A stretch of DNA of 24,921 nt, from positions 1 through 24,921 of the forward strand of contig JAADBR010000049.1 of the NCBI GenBank assembly GCA_009995705.1, in the 5' to 3' direction. The notes under the pieces are model-generated. The model did no database searches, was not told where the DNA came from, and saw only the letters and a program-made list of their open reading frames with translations. The stretch is from Microcystis aeruginosa W13-11. Lineage in GTDB: Bacteria > Cyanobacteriota > Cyanobacteriia > Cyanobacteriales > Microcystaceae. Position numbers and translations under genes: made by a program. This document shows, in pieces, positions 7,598 through 15,460 of this stretch (the first letter of the stretch is position 1; the number at the start of each line of letters is the position of its first letter).

Positions 7598-8446
7598 TTA
7601 ATCAATTCTCATACTGATATCTAACCAAGTAGAACGGGTAATTGGGGCGCTAGTGGAAATATAATCTACTCCTGTTTCGGCCACGTTGCGAATGCGATCG
7701 AGGGTAATATTTCCCGATGCTTCTATTTTGGTTTTACTATTAAAATTGCGGATCATTTCCACAGCAGTTTGCATCATCTCTAAATCCATATTATCTAACA
7801 TAATGATCTCTACCTCCTGCTGCAGAGCTTGATTCACTTCTTCTAATTGACTGGTTTCCACCTCAATTGTGAGAGGATAGGGCATATTTTGCCGTACACG
7901 AAGCACTGCTTCCTCAATGCTGCCGGCTGCTTGAATATGATTATCTTTAATCATAATTGCATCATCTAACCCCAAACGATGGTTAATCGCACCACCGATA
8001 CCGGAGGCATATTTTTCTAAAATTCGCAATCCGGGGGTAGTTTTGCGAGTATCCACCAATCTTGTCGATAAATCGGCAATTTTCTCCACATACTGACGAG
8101 TGGCACTAGCGATTCCACTCAAGCGCATGGCAAGATTTAAAGCGACTCTTTCCCCGATTAACAGCGCATCGAAGGAACCTTCTATTTCGGCAATAACCTT
8201 AGACTTAGCACAGAATTCCCCCTCAGCAACGGTGGGGGTAAAGTGAATAGTGGGGTTAAGCAGTTGAAAAACTCGTTCAGCTACGGGTAAACCGGCAATA
8301 ACTCCCGCTTCCTTGGCAATCCAACTAGCTTGACCAATTTTAGCATGACCGAAGAAAATTGCTTGGGTGGTGCGATCGCCTCTACCGAGATCTTCTCGTA
8401 ACCAGCTTTCTAACAAGGGATCAAGAACTAATAGGGGCGGTAACAT
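7598..8446 (-). CDS. nadC: Nicotinate-nucleotide pyrophosphorylase (quinolinate phosphoribosyltransferase)
   Basis: NadC converts quinolinate and PRPP to nicotinate mononucleotide, CO2 and PPi in de novo NAD synthesis. The 282-residue length is normal. The N-terminal EDLGRGDRTT (18-27), the NLAMRLSGIAS segment, RKTTPGLRILEKYASGIGGA (the phosphate and substrate-binding Arg/Lys run), NHRLGLDDAIMIKDNH, TIEVETSQLEEVNQAL, IIMLDNM and IEASGNITLDRI are all in family order. No defect is visible. It is not next to nadA or nadB here and looks monocistronic. Confidence 0.96.
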   Translation of the reverse strand: MLPPLLVLDPLLESWLREDLGRGDRTTQAIFFGHAKIGQASWIAKEAGVIAGLPVAERVFQLLNPTIHFTPTVAEGEFCAKSKVIAEIEGSFDALLIGERVALNLAMRLSGIASATRQYVEKIADLSTRLVDTRKTTPGLRILEKYASGIGGAINHRLGLDDAIMIKDNHIQAAGSIEEAVLRVRQNMPYPLTIEVETSQLEEVNQALQQEVEIIMLDNMDLEMMQTAVEMIRNFNSKTKIEASGNITLDRIRNVAETGVDYISTSAPITRSTWLDISMRID

Positions 8447-8517
8447 AGAATTTATCGAAACAATCGGGACGTATTTATTTTAAGTCTAGGAATGTTTGAC
8501 CGGTTTGTAAACTTTCT

Positions 8518-9084
8518 TTAATTGAAACTTATCCCTTCATAGATTAACTCGATCGCACAGTGAAAATCGAGACTAGATAGAATAATTTCTTCCCCCTGAC
8601 TATAAGCGCAGTAAAACCAAATTTTATCTTCACCGCGACGATAAACCTCAACACTAATCGATTCGGCATCGACTAAAACGTATTCTTGTAAACTAGAAAT
8701 CTGACGATAATATTGTAACTTTTTAGTGCGATCATAGTTTCCTGTGCTGGGGGAAAGCACTTCAATAATAACTTGTGGATGTTGAATAAAATTACGAGAT
8801 TCTCTATCCCTAAAATCGCAACTAATCACCAAATCGGGATAAAAATAACGACTATTATTAGCTTGTACTTTCACATCAGATACATTGACTCGACAGCCTC
8901 GCGGACGGAGATGAAATCTTAAAGCAGTATAAAAATTCAAGGTAATATCATTATGGGGCAGACTACCCCCAGTCATGGCGATAATTTCCCCATTAATATA
9001 TTCATGGCGACATTCCTGTGTAGCTTCCCATTCTAGATACTCTTCCGGGGTCATTCTTTCTGGGTATTGAGTTTGAGCGATCAT
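8518..9084 (-). CDS. Uma2 family (DUF820) putative endonuclease-like protein
   Basis: The 188-residue product begins with MTPEEYLEWEATQECRHEYI, the family entry, with the N-terminal Glu and the GEIIAMTGG turn. YFYPDLVISCD (Asp) and VIIEVLSPST with TKKLQYY supply the Asp...Glu-x-Val and Lys positions of the PD-(D/E)xK nuclease fold. The family is greatly expanded in cyanobacteria and often sits near repeats and transposons; cellular function is not established. The gene is divergent from the CBS gene. An extended -10-like TGGTATAAG lies upstream (9136-9144 on the plus strand, reverse complement). Confidence 0.9.
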   Translation of the reverse strand: MIAQTQYPERMTPEEYLEWEATQECRHEYINGEIIAMTGGSLPHNDITLNFYTALRFHLRPRGCRVNVSDVKVQANNSRYFYPDLVISCDFRDRESRNFIQHPQVIIEVLSPSTGNYDRTKKLQYYRQISSLQEYVLVDAESISVEVYRRGEDKIWFYCAYSQGEEIILSSLDFHCAIELIYEGISFN

Positions 9085-9245
9085 TTTTCTTTTTGCTTGT
9101 CAACTAACTAAATTAATATCCCATTTCCTTTTTATCTTATACCATTTTCTCAGCCGAAGATTGAAGAACAGTCATAATTAAGCGGCGACTGATTACCCTA
9201 ATGATAAGATGGGAAGAGAAAGCATTATTATCGCAGGTCGCTAAG

Positions 9246-9713
9246 ATGACGAAAACAGTTGCCGATATCATGACTCCCAATCCCATCACCGTCACCGCTA
9301 ACACTTCTCTGTCCGAAGCAGTGAAGATTTTGGCCGAAAAGCGGTTTAGTGGTTTACCCGTGGTGGATGACAATATACGACTGATTGGCGTTATTTCCGA
9401 AACAGACCTTATGTGGCAAGAAACGGGAGTAGAAGCTCCTCCTTACATTATGCTCCTCGATAGCGTCATCTATCTACAAAATCCTAGCCGTCACGAGAAA
9501 TTGCTCCATAAAGCTCTCGGTCAAACCGTGGGAGAAGTAATGACCGATAAACCTATTAGTATCACAGGCGATCGCTCTTTGAAAGAAGCGGCCTCGTTAA
9601 TGTATGATCGTCATGTGCGCCGTTTACCGGTAATTGAGGAAGAAACCCACAAAGTAATCGGTATTATCACTCGCGGCGATATCATTCGCGATATGGCAAA
9701 ATCGGAATCATAA
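9246..9713 (+). CDS. Two-CBS-domain protein
   Basis: From ATG 9246 the product has 155 residues made of two CBS domains: TVADIMTPNPITVTANTSLS...RFSGLPVVD and TVGEVMTDKPISITGDRSLK...RRLPVIEEE, each ending in the usual GIITRGDI or GVISETDL strand-turn. CBS pairs bind adenosyl ligands (AMP, ATP, SAM). No enzymatic domain is attached. An earlier ATG at 9201 is in frame, but the ATG at 9246 follows CAGGTCGCTAAG and matches the family start MTKTVADIM, so I prefer it. Between the two domains there is a longer insert (residues 55-85, AAPPYIMLLDSVIYL type) seen in cyanobacterial and plant CBS-X proteins. Ligand unknown. Confidence 0.9.
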   Translation: MTKTVADIMTPNPITVTANTSLSEAVKILAEKRFSGLPVVDDNIRLIGVISETDLMWQETGVEAPPYIMLLDSVIYLQNPSRHEKLLHKALGQTVGEVMTDKPISITGDRSLKEAASLMYDRHVRRLPVIEEETHKVIGIITRGDIIRDMAKSES

Positions 9714-9755
9714 TGGCTTTTCTAGGGCAACAATTAACTGAAAGGTCTTGAACAA

Positions 9756-10007
9756 ATGAATCAATCTCAGGAAACGGTTACTTATTCCCTAGAAACTATC
9801 TTGACGCGGATGGGGGGAAAAATTGATTCGTTACAAAAAGATGTGACGGATTTAAAGGTAGGACAAGCGGTGTTAACGGGAAAAGTTGAGGGAATAGAAA
9901 ATCGACTAAACTCATTACAAGTAAACCAAAAATATCAGGCTTGGGCATTAATTGTCCTCTTAGCTGGCGCAATTGTGAAAACTTTTTTTCTGAGCAGTAA
10001 TCCCTAA
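9756..10007 (+). CDS. Small coiled-coil membrane protein (83 residues)
   Basis: An N-terminal hydrophilic coiled coil (about residues 17-57, with the repeated pattern IDSLQKDVTDLKVGQAVLTG and GIENRLNSL) is followed by a single membrane helix (64-78, ALIVLLAGAIVKTFF) and a very short tail. AAAGG lies about 13 bases upstream of the ATG. It sits 42 bases after the CBS gene on the same strand, so it could share a transcript. Short proteins of this design are common in cyanobacteria; function is unknown. Confidence 0.75.
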   Translation: MNQSQETVTYSLETILTRMGGKIDSLQKDVTDLKVGQAVLTGKVEGIENRLNSLQVNQKYQAWALIVLLAGAIVKTFFLSSNP

Positions 10008-10048
10008 GTAGCTGGTTATAATTAAATTAAAAATGGATTTGTAGGTTC

Positions 10049-10131
10049 GATCCCCCCTTAGTCCCCCCTTAGTCCCCCCTTAATAAGGGGGGTGCGGATC
10101 CCCCCTTAGTCCCCCCTTAATAAGGGGGGCA
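10049..10131. repeat. Cluster of CCCCCCTTA units forming two perfect hairpins
   Basis: The unit CCCCCCTTAGT occurs in tandem from 10051, and the perfect inverted repeat CCCCCCTTAATAAGGGGGG occurs at 10074-10092 and again at 10111-10129 (8-bp stem, AAT loop). GATCCCCCCTTAGT precedes each tandem run. The arrangement resembles a partially duplicated palindromic repeat element known from many cyanobacteria. It lies between the small membrane gene and the LD-carboxypeptidase gene and may end the upstream transcript. Confidence 0.85.
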
Positions 10132-10201
10132 TCTGATAATTTTTAACGCCTACCTACTTAAATTCTTATTTCCCTTGCAATTTCTCTAAAAAACTATCAG
10201 A

Positions 10202-11248
10202 ATGAAGCGCCGTCAATTTCTCACTACTACTGCCCTAACTGCTGTTAGTTTTTCCCTAATTCCCAGAAAAGTTGTGAGCAGTAATTTTCCTCTAATTAAA
10301 CCGCCAAATCTACAACCTGGCGATGGAGTGGGTATTATTAGTCCGGCGGGGGCAACTTTTAAAAAAGATGATTTGAATATAGTTATTGAAGCAGTTAAAG
10401 CCCTAAAATTAGTCCCAAAAGTTGGTCAATACGCTTTAAATCGTTATGGTTACTTAGCCGGTAAAGATAGGGAGCGAGCGTCGGATATAAATCAATTTTT
10501 TGCCGATGATACTATTGCCCTAATTTTACCAATTCGCGGCGGTTGGGGCAGCGCTCGTTTATTACCTTATCTGGACTATGATTTAATTCGTCGTCATCCG
10601 AAAATTATCTGTGGTTTTAGTGATATAACTTCTTTATTATTGGCTATTTATGCCAAAACTGGTTTAGTTACTTTCCATGCTCCCAATGGCTTTTCTAGTT
10701 GGCGCACTGCTCAAACTGAAAGCTTTCGACAGGTTTTATTTTCTGGGGAAAAGTTAACTTTTAGAAATCTTCCCGATCCCGATGATGCTAATCGTTTAAT
10801 GCAGGTAAAAAACCGCATCCAGACTATTACTAAAGGTCAAGCAAAAGGTAAATTAATTGGGGGTAACTTAACCACTTTAGCCTCAATAGTTGGCTCTCCC
10901 TATCTACCAGATTTTACCGGAGCTATTCTATTTTTAGAAGATATTGGTGAAGATGTTTATGAAATTGATCGCCTGTTAAATCAATTAAAATTAGCGGGAA
11001 TTTTCGATAATTTAGCAGGGTTTATCTTCGGCCAATGCAGCAATTGTAGTGCCGATAGTGACTATGGTTCTTTGACGTTAGAAGAAGTGATCCAAGAATA
11101 TATCCAACCCTTAAAAATTCCCGCTTGTCTAGGATTAACTATCGGACATTTAGAAATTATTGAAACTATTCCCATCGGTATTGCAGTAGAATTTAATGCT
11201 AATCGGGGAACAATTACTATGCTGGAATCGGCGGTTAGTAAATCCTAA
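10202..11248 (+). CDS. LD-carboxypeptidase (peptidase family S66), Tat-exported
   Basis: The 348-residue product begins MKRRQFLTTTALTAVSFSLI, a twin-arginine signal (RRQFL), so export folded to the periplasm is likely. S66 features: the glycine-rich PIRGGWGSARLLPYLD, the nucleophile Ser in GFSDIT (S140), FLEDIGEDVYEIDR supplying the Glu, and TIGHLE supplying the His. In this family the enzyme releases the terminal D-Ala from L,D-linked muropeptides in cell-wall recycling; use of this homologue in the periplasm is inferred from the signal. The length is slightly above cytoplasmic LdcA (about 305), explained by the signal and an insert. No neighbour of the recycling pathway is adjacent. Confidence 0.92.
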   Translation: MKRRQFLTTTALTAVSFSLIPRKVVSSNFPLIKPPNLQPGDGVGIISPAGATFKKDDLNIVIEAVKALKLVPKVGQYALNRYGYLAGKDRERASDINQFFADDTIALILPIRGGWGSARLLPYLDYDLIRRHPKIICGFSDITSLLLAIYAKTGLVTFHAPNGFSSWRTAQTESFRQVLFSGEKLTFRNLPDPDDANRLMQVKNRIQTITKGQAKGKLIGGNLTTLASIVGSPYLPDFTGAILFLEDIGEDVYEIDRLLNQLKLAGIFDNLAGFIFGQCSNCSADSDYGSLTLEEVIQEYIQPLKIPACLGLTIGHLEIIETIPIGIAVEFNANRGTITMLESAVSKS

Positions 11249-11327
11249 AATAGCTGACTGTTGCTATTCGTTTTTTTAACTGATAAAGGAATATTTAGAC
11301 TGGCGAATTCGGCTCCATCTTATTATT

Positions 11328-11346
11328 ATACTAAATCCGTTGAGTA
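11328..11346 (+). repeat. Solo copy of the MITE left end
   Basis: ATACTAAATCCGTTGAGTA is an exact copy of 11408-11426. It is followed by unrelated sequence (GGGCTAGTTATCAGG...). It looks like a left end of a second, deleted element. Confidence 0.75.
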
Positions 11347-11408
11347 TGGGCTAGTTATCAGGAGAGGCACTCATGCAAGAGGCAAAAGCTTCAGAAGCTG
11401 ATTACTGA

Positions 11409-11524
11409 TACTAAATCCGTTGAGTAATGCACAGAAAACGGGTTTCTAGGAGAAACCCGTTTTTTGCCCATGCAAAAGGCAAAAAGGGGAATAAATAATC
11501 AGTCTTTAATAACCAGATTTAGTA
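11409..11524. mobile_element. MITE-like element of about 116 bp with internal strong hairpin
   Basis: The left end TACTAAATCCGTT (11409-11421) and the right end AACCAGATTTAGTA (11511-11524) are imperfect inverted repeats (TACTAAATC-GTT versus TACTAAATCTGGTT). No coding sequence lies between them. The interior carries AAAACGGGTTTCT (11435-11447), loop AGG, AGAAACCCGTTTT (11451-11463), a perfect 13-bp stem with T-rich flank. It lies between the convergent LD-carboxypeptidase and pilQ genes and could serve as a bidirectional terminator for both. Confidence 0.7.
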
Positions 11525-11559
11525 TGATAACTGATTACTGATAACTGAGAAAAAGCTGA

Positions 11560-13704
11560 TTACTGTCGCGGTTGTACAGGAAAACCTTGACGCTGAAGCA
11601 TTTCCGCCGCATCTTGGCCCGGTTGATAGTTGATACCGAGGGTAGAGGTGGCCGTATCTTCGATGATTTTGGGAGTGAGGAGAATAATCACCTCCGAGCG
11701 ATTGGTGGTATTGCTACGACTGCGGAATAAAGCCCCTAAAATGGGAATGTCGCCTAAAATCGGCACTTTTTTCTCAGAACTCTGTTGGCGCTCTTGGATA
11801 ATCCCGGAAAGAATTAAACTCTGTCCATCCCGGAGACGAATTAAACCCGATAATAATTCCCTGGAAAACAAAGGAGTCAATGTGTTGACTGTGAGACCAC
11901 CGCTATCAAATTCAATCGGGGGCCCGGGTTCGGCAATTTTAGGGGCGACATTTAAACTGATGTAACCATTATCGTCAATTTGATTCACATCGACGGTTAA
12001 GGTCAGTCCAGCATCACCAAACTCAGGAGTTGTAGTTCTCACACCGCTATCGGGATCAACCTCTGTTTTAACACTGACTAGCACTTGCTGGGTCAGCTTC
12101 ACGGTGGCCTGTTGACCTTCCTGCACCACCAGGGAGGGATCGGTGAGAATCTTAGCTCGTCTTGTCTGAATCGATGCTTGCAGGGTCATCAGGAATTTTT
12201 GGGGATATTGGAATAGGGTCGGAGGTTTGTAGGTGAAGACATCTGGTTTACCAGGTGTAGTGACTCCGGTGATGGGATTGAACGTGGCTGGCTCGCCTGG
12301 TGTAAATTCACTCAATCCGGGCTGAAAAGGGTTATTAAAGCGGCCAAAGCTGGGGCGGGTGTAAGGACTTATACTTTGGCTAAATTGATTAAAACCTTGG
12401 ACAATATTGCTAAAGGGTGCATTCTGAATGTCAAGAAAAGGTTGAATTTCTGCTGTCCCCGTACCCGATATGATATTCCTAATAGGCACAACTGGCTGTG
12501 CAAAAGCCCCCGGTTGGGATACAGTCCCACTACTGGGTGGGTTGATATTGCCAAAGTTCAGCACCGCCGCCCCGTTATCTTGAACGAAGAAACCATCGTT
12601 AAAACCGAAAGAAAAACTACTGTTAAATTCGTCCAAATTGCTCAGGTCGACATCGATAACTTTGACGTTAACCACCACCTGACGGCGACGGGCATCCAGT
12701 TGGGTTAATAAAGAGGTGGCGATCTGGACTTGTCGGGGTTCGCCGATTAAATTGATAGAATTAAGGCGCTCGTCGGCGGCAATTCTTAAACCAGTTAAAA
12801 GTAGGGCAGCTTTTGAGCCTTCTGTGTTTTGGGGTTTCAGTGGCTCTAGGGTGGGAGGAACATCCCTGCGACCGATTACCCGTTGGGTGAGGGGATCGAC
12901 GATATCCTCGGTTTTGGTAACTAAACGCTGGTATTCTGCCCCTTGGCTGGCGAGGAAAGTGGCGGCGGCGACGGCTTTAACTTGGTTGAGGCGCAGGGTA
13001 CGGCTAATCAGGTTACGAGCGCCCTGGGGTAATTGCGCCCCGACAAAGATGGTTTTACCCTGACGGTTGGCCTGGAGTCCGGAAACTAACAACACGGCGT
13101 TAAAAATGTTTTCCACCGATTCGTTAGTAAATTCCAAGGAAACTGTCTGAGAAGCGGCGTTAGCTTCTCCTTGGGCGCTGGTGAAAACGACGTTATAACC
13201 AGCAATGTTAGCCAGGGTCATTAACACTTCTCTAGCGGAAGCTTCCCGCAGTAAAACACGAGGTACGTTGATATTGCGATCAAATTTGATCTTTTCGGCA
13301 CTAGCATCGATGTTAGAGATGGCAATATCTCCCACTGGTGGGGCGACGGCCCGGGGTAGGGTAGGAGCGCCGGGGGCTTGAGGTATGCCTTGAATGATAA
13401 TTTCCGGATTGGGGACAAGGGGCGCACTTTGGGCGAGCAGTTTTTCACTGGCTAAAATGCGATCGCTGATTTCCTTTTCTACGGCCGCGCTGGAAGGGAC
13501 AAGCTGATTTAGCGATTTTTGTAAATTTTCTTGACTAAACTCTTGCGAAAATTCAATTTTTGATGTAGAAGATTTTAACTCTAAATTATGGAAGGAAATG
13601 GGGGTTTCGGCCAAGACGCTCAGGGGAGCGATCAATAAAAACGAGGCCATTGGGGGGATAAATAGGGCATAACGGGACGGATTCACTTTAACTTCACTCC
13701 TCAA
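11560..13704 (-). CDS. pilQ: Type IV pilus secretin PilQ
   Basis: PilQ is the outer-membrane secretin through which type IV pili leave the cell, used for motility and DNA uptake. The 714-residue product has a signal peptide (hydrophobic 14-32, ending AETP), a Pro/Ala-rich linker (about 90-125), secretin/STN-like N domains (NVPRVLLREASAREVLMTLANIAGYNVVF onward, about 145-225), and a domain ending NSINLIGEPRQVQIATSLLTQLDARRRQV, about 315-345. The C-terminal secretin barrel contains ILTDPSLVVQEGQQATV, LTVDVNQIDDNGYISLNV and VPILGDIPILGALFRS near the end. Between the last N domain and the barrel lies an unusually long Asn/Pro/Phe/Gly-rich insert (about 360-495). No N-terminal AMIN domain is recognisable, unlike the longer PilQ of Synechocystis. 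It is the last gene of pilN-pilO-pilQ, 55 bases after pilO. Its TAA stop overlaps a CTGATTA repeat. Confidence 0.94.
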   Translation of the reverse strand: MRSEVKVNPSRYALFIPPMASFLLIAPLSVLAETPISFHNLELKSSTSKIEFSQEFSQENLQKSLNQLVPSSAAVEKEISDRILASEKLLAQSAPLVPNPEIIIQGIPQAPGAPTLPRAVAPPVGDIAISNIDASAEKIKFDRNINVPRVLLREASAREVLMTLANIAGYNVVFTSAQGEANAASQTVSLEFTNESVENIFNAVLLVSGLQANRQGKTIFVGAQLPQGARNLISRTLRLNQVKAVAAATFLASQGAEYQRLVTKTEDIVDPLTQRVIGRRDVPPTLEPLKPQNTEGSKAALLLTGLRIAADERLNSINLIGEPRQVQIATSLLTQLDARRRQVVVNVKVIDVDLSNLDEFNSSFSFGFNDGFFVQDNGAAVLNFGNINPPSSGTVSQPGAFAQPVVPIRNIISGTGTAEIQPFLDIQNAPFSNIVQGFNQFSQSISPYTRPSFGRFNNPFQPGLSEFTPGEPATFNPITGVTTPGKPDVFTYKPPTLFQYPQKFLMTLQASIQTRRAKILTDPSLVVQEGQQATVKLTQQVLVSVKTEVDPDSGVRTTTPEFGDAGLTLTVDVNQIDDNGYISLNVAPKIAEPGPPIEFDSGGLTVNTLTPLFSRELLSGLIRLRDGQSLILSGIIQERQQSSEKKVPILGDIPILGALFRSRSNTTNRSEVIILLTPKIIEDTATSTLGINYQPGQDAAEMLQRQGFPVQPRQ

Positions 13705-13759
13705 CGATCACGGGATTCAACGGACAAAAAACGCAATACTCACACCGGATTGAAGACTA

Positions 13760-14533
13760 TTATTGGCCCGGACTGGCGGGGGGTTGACCTTCAGGAGGTG
13801 GGGGTGGTGCTAACTTGGCTAATTCGGCGGCACTGAGAGGAATAATCACATCGAGAATAAAAGTCGTGGTCACGGGTCGATCGCCTTGGGGAACGATAGT
13901 GGCCTTATTGTTGCCAGTACTAACTACTTTAAACGTCGATCCTTGCTTTTCCATCTGGGTATTGAGACTGTTGAGCAAAATGAGCGGCTGTAATCTTTCT
14001 AAATCCCGAATAACCTCTTGAGTGTTAACATAGTTTCCTTGGATCTTGACGTTAAAAGTTTGACGTTTGAGCTTATTATTAACCTCACTACCAAGGGAAC
14101 CATCGGAGACTACCACCGGTTCTAGTCCTTGGGGTTGAAAACTAACCAGCTTAACATCGCCAGACTTAAAGATATTACTAACATCTAAGAGAATAGTGCT
14201 TAAGTCCCTTTCTCTAGCAAAAAGCGAGAGTATTTGCTGTTTAATAGCTTTTTGTTGTTGTAACTGACTCTCGATTTTCTGGAATTCTGAAAATTCGAGA
14301 CGGCTTTTTTGTTGATCTAGCAGTTGTTGTTTGTCGGCGGCATCGGTTTGCAGTTGCTGCAAGGTATCATAAGCGGGCATCACCCAGTTTAAAAGCAGAT
14401 AGAGGGAGCCAAGTAAACCTAGCATAGCGGCAGCGATGCCACTATTACGGGGAGTAAAATTTATCCCGAAAGCGATAGGATACTCCTGAAATTCTTCTAA
14501 TTTCAGCTTCTCAAATTCTTCGTTAAAGGTCAT
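13760..14533 (-). CDS. pilO: Type IV pilus inner-membrane protein PilO
   Basis: PilO forms, with PilN, the inner-membrane alignment complex linking PilM in the cytoplasm to PilQ outside. The 257-residue product has a cytoplasmic N-terminus, one membrane helix (about 33-50, AAMLGLLGSLYLLLNWVM), a Gln/Leu-rich coiled coil (57-100), and a ferredoxin-like periplasmic domain (about 105-235), ending in a Pro-rich tail (APPPPPEGQPPASPGQ). The ATG overlaps the pilN stop by 4 bases (ATGA type), showing translational coupling. Confidence 0.92.
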   Translation of the reverse strand: MTFNEEFEKLKLEEFQEYPIAFGINFTPRNSGIAAAMLGLLGSLYLLLNWVMPAYDTLQQLQTDAADKQQLLDQQKSRLEFSEFQKIESQLQQQKAIKQQILSLFARERDLSTILLDVSNIFKSGDVKLVSFQPQGLEPVVVSDGSLGSEVNNKLKRQTFNVKIQGNYVNTQEVIRDLERLQPLILLNSLNTQMEKQGSTFKVVSTGNNKATIVPQGDRPVTTTFILDVIIPLSAAELAKLAPPPPPEGQPPASPGQ

Positions 14534-15291
14534 GGTTGAATGGCTCCTTGGCGTTTGAGAGTATTAATCCTAGTGATAACTCCGATCGCTCCATTCCTGA
14601 CCAGATTGGGCAGTTGTTGAGTGGTGGGAGTATCACTTAATTGGGCGGTGATCACAAATTGAACCACTTGGGGGAAAGTAATATTAATATTTTTATACTG
14701 ATTGTCCACCTCTACGGGTAAATCGGCCAGGGCAGCACTTTCGATCACCGTTTGCTTACCCTGCAAAAAAGGAGAAGCTTGTAGGGTTAAGAGATAATCA
14801 TTGACTGCTTCGTAATTACTGGCAAAACCACTGATTTTTAAGCGAGTAGCCGGATTGGGTTGCCCTTGATTGGGGTTCGCGGGAACCTCCACCTGTTGCA
14901 CACTATTTAACTGCACACCAGGAGGAGTTTGTTGGCGAATTTCTTGGAGAATGGCTGACCAAGGCCTAATCTGATTGAATACACCCACCAGAGCTTTATT
15001 TTCTGCTTCTACCGCCTTTAGTTCCCCTCTGATGTCTTCTAGTTTTTTACTTTGGACTTGTACTTGACCAAATTCCCCGTCCAATTGCTGAATTTTGGCC
15101 TGAGCTTCGCCGGTTTTCCAACCGACGGCTAAACCGAGTAATCCCGTCAGTGCCAATAATCCGGCCCCAACTCCCACACCGATGAACAGGGGTATTTGTT
15201 TACTCAGGTCAATAGCGGTGGAAACCTCGAAGTTAGAGGCTGTTTGGTTAAGATGGCGATCTTTAAGAAAATTAACGTCAAGACTATACAT
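14530..15291 (-). CDS. pilN: Type IV pilus inner-membrane protein PilN
   Basis: PilN binds PilM in the cytoplasm through its N-terminal tail and pairs with PilO in the periplasm. The 253-residue product opens MYSLDVNFLKDRHLN, the position of the PilM-binding motif usually written as NLLPWR-like (here DVNFLKDR), then a membrane helix (about 32-56), a coiled coil (60-100) and a periplasmic alpha/beta domain. It is the first surviving gene of the pil cluster; the expected upstream pilM is absent. A candidate promoter lies at 15344-15373. No strong Shine-Dalgarno sequence precedes the ATG. Confidence 0.92.
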   Translation of the reverse strand: MYSLDVNFLKDRHLNQTASNFEVSTAIDLSKQIPLFIGVGVGAGLLALTGLLGLAVGWKTGEAQAKIQQLDGEFGQVQVQSKKLEDIRGELKAVEAENKALVGVFNQIRPWSAILQEIRQQTPPGVQLNSVQQVEVPANPNQGQPNPATRLKISGFASNYEAVNDYLLTLQASPFLQGKQTVIESAALADLPVEVDNQYKNINITFPQVVQFVITAQLSDTPTTQQLPNLVRNGAIGVITRINTLKRQGAIQP

Positions 15292-15343
15292 AATTTCTGT
15301 TTATACCGATACTTTTTTGCTGACATTCATTAAGCTAAGACGT

Positions 15344-15373
15344 ATTTTAATCGCTTATTCTTGGATTAGCCAA
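15344..15373 (-). promoter_or_regulatory. Candidate sigma-70-type promoter for pilNOQ
   Basis: On the minus strand TTGGCT (15368-15373) and TAAAAT (15344-15349) are spaced 18 bases and lie about 50 bases upstream of the pilN ATG. With pilM missing, transcription of pilNOQ must begin in this short stretch or in the IS debris. The match is moderate and untested. Confidence 0.35.
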
Positions 15374-15392
15374 ATTTCCCCCAATCCCTTGA

Positions 15393-15447
15393 CTGTTGCC
15401 TCTTGCCTCATCTCAACAAGCAATTTGAATTAGGAACAGCTTAACAT
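15393..15447. repeat. TTGCCTC heptamers and probable IS end next to pilN
   Basis: TTGCCTCTTGCCTCATCTC repeats the heptamer type seen at 366-392. The adjoining CAATTTGAATTAGGAACAGC has the look of a right flank of a TnpB-type element. It separates pilN from the TnpB remnant. Confidence 0.4.
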
Positions 15448-15460
15448 TTCTATTAGTGGG

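Noticed and set aside
9201..9245. Longer N-terminus of the CBS protein from ATG 9201
   Set aside because: The extra 15 residues are not family-like, and ATG 9246 matches the usual start before the first CBS domain.
10049..10131. CRISPR-like array
   Set aside because: Units are only about 11 bases, palindromic and contiguous without unique spacers, so this is a palindromic repeat cluster.
11630..13063. Three plus-strand frames of about 110 residues antisense to pilQ
   Set aside because: Shadows of pilQ codons; rich in Arg/Ser and without start signals.
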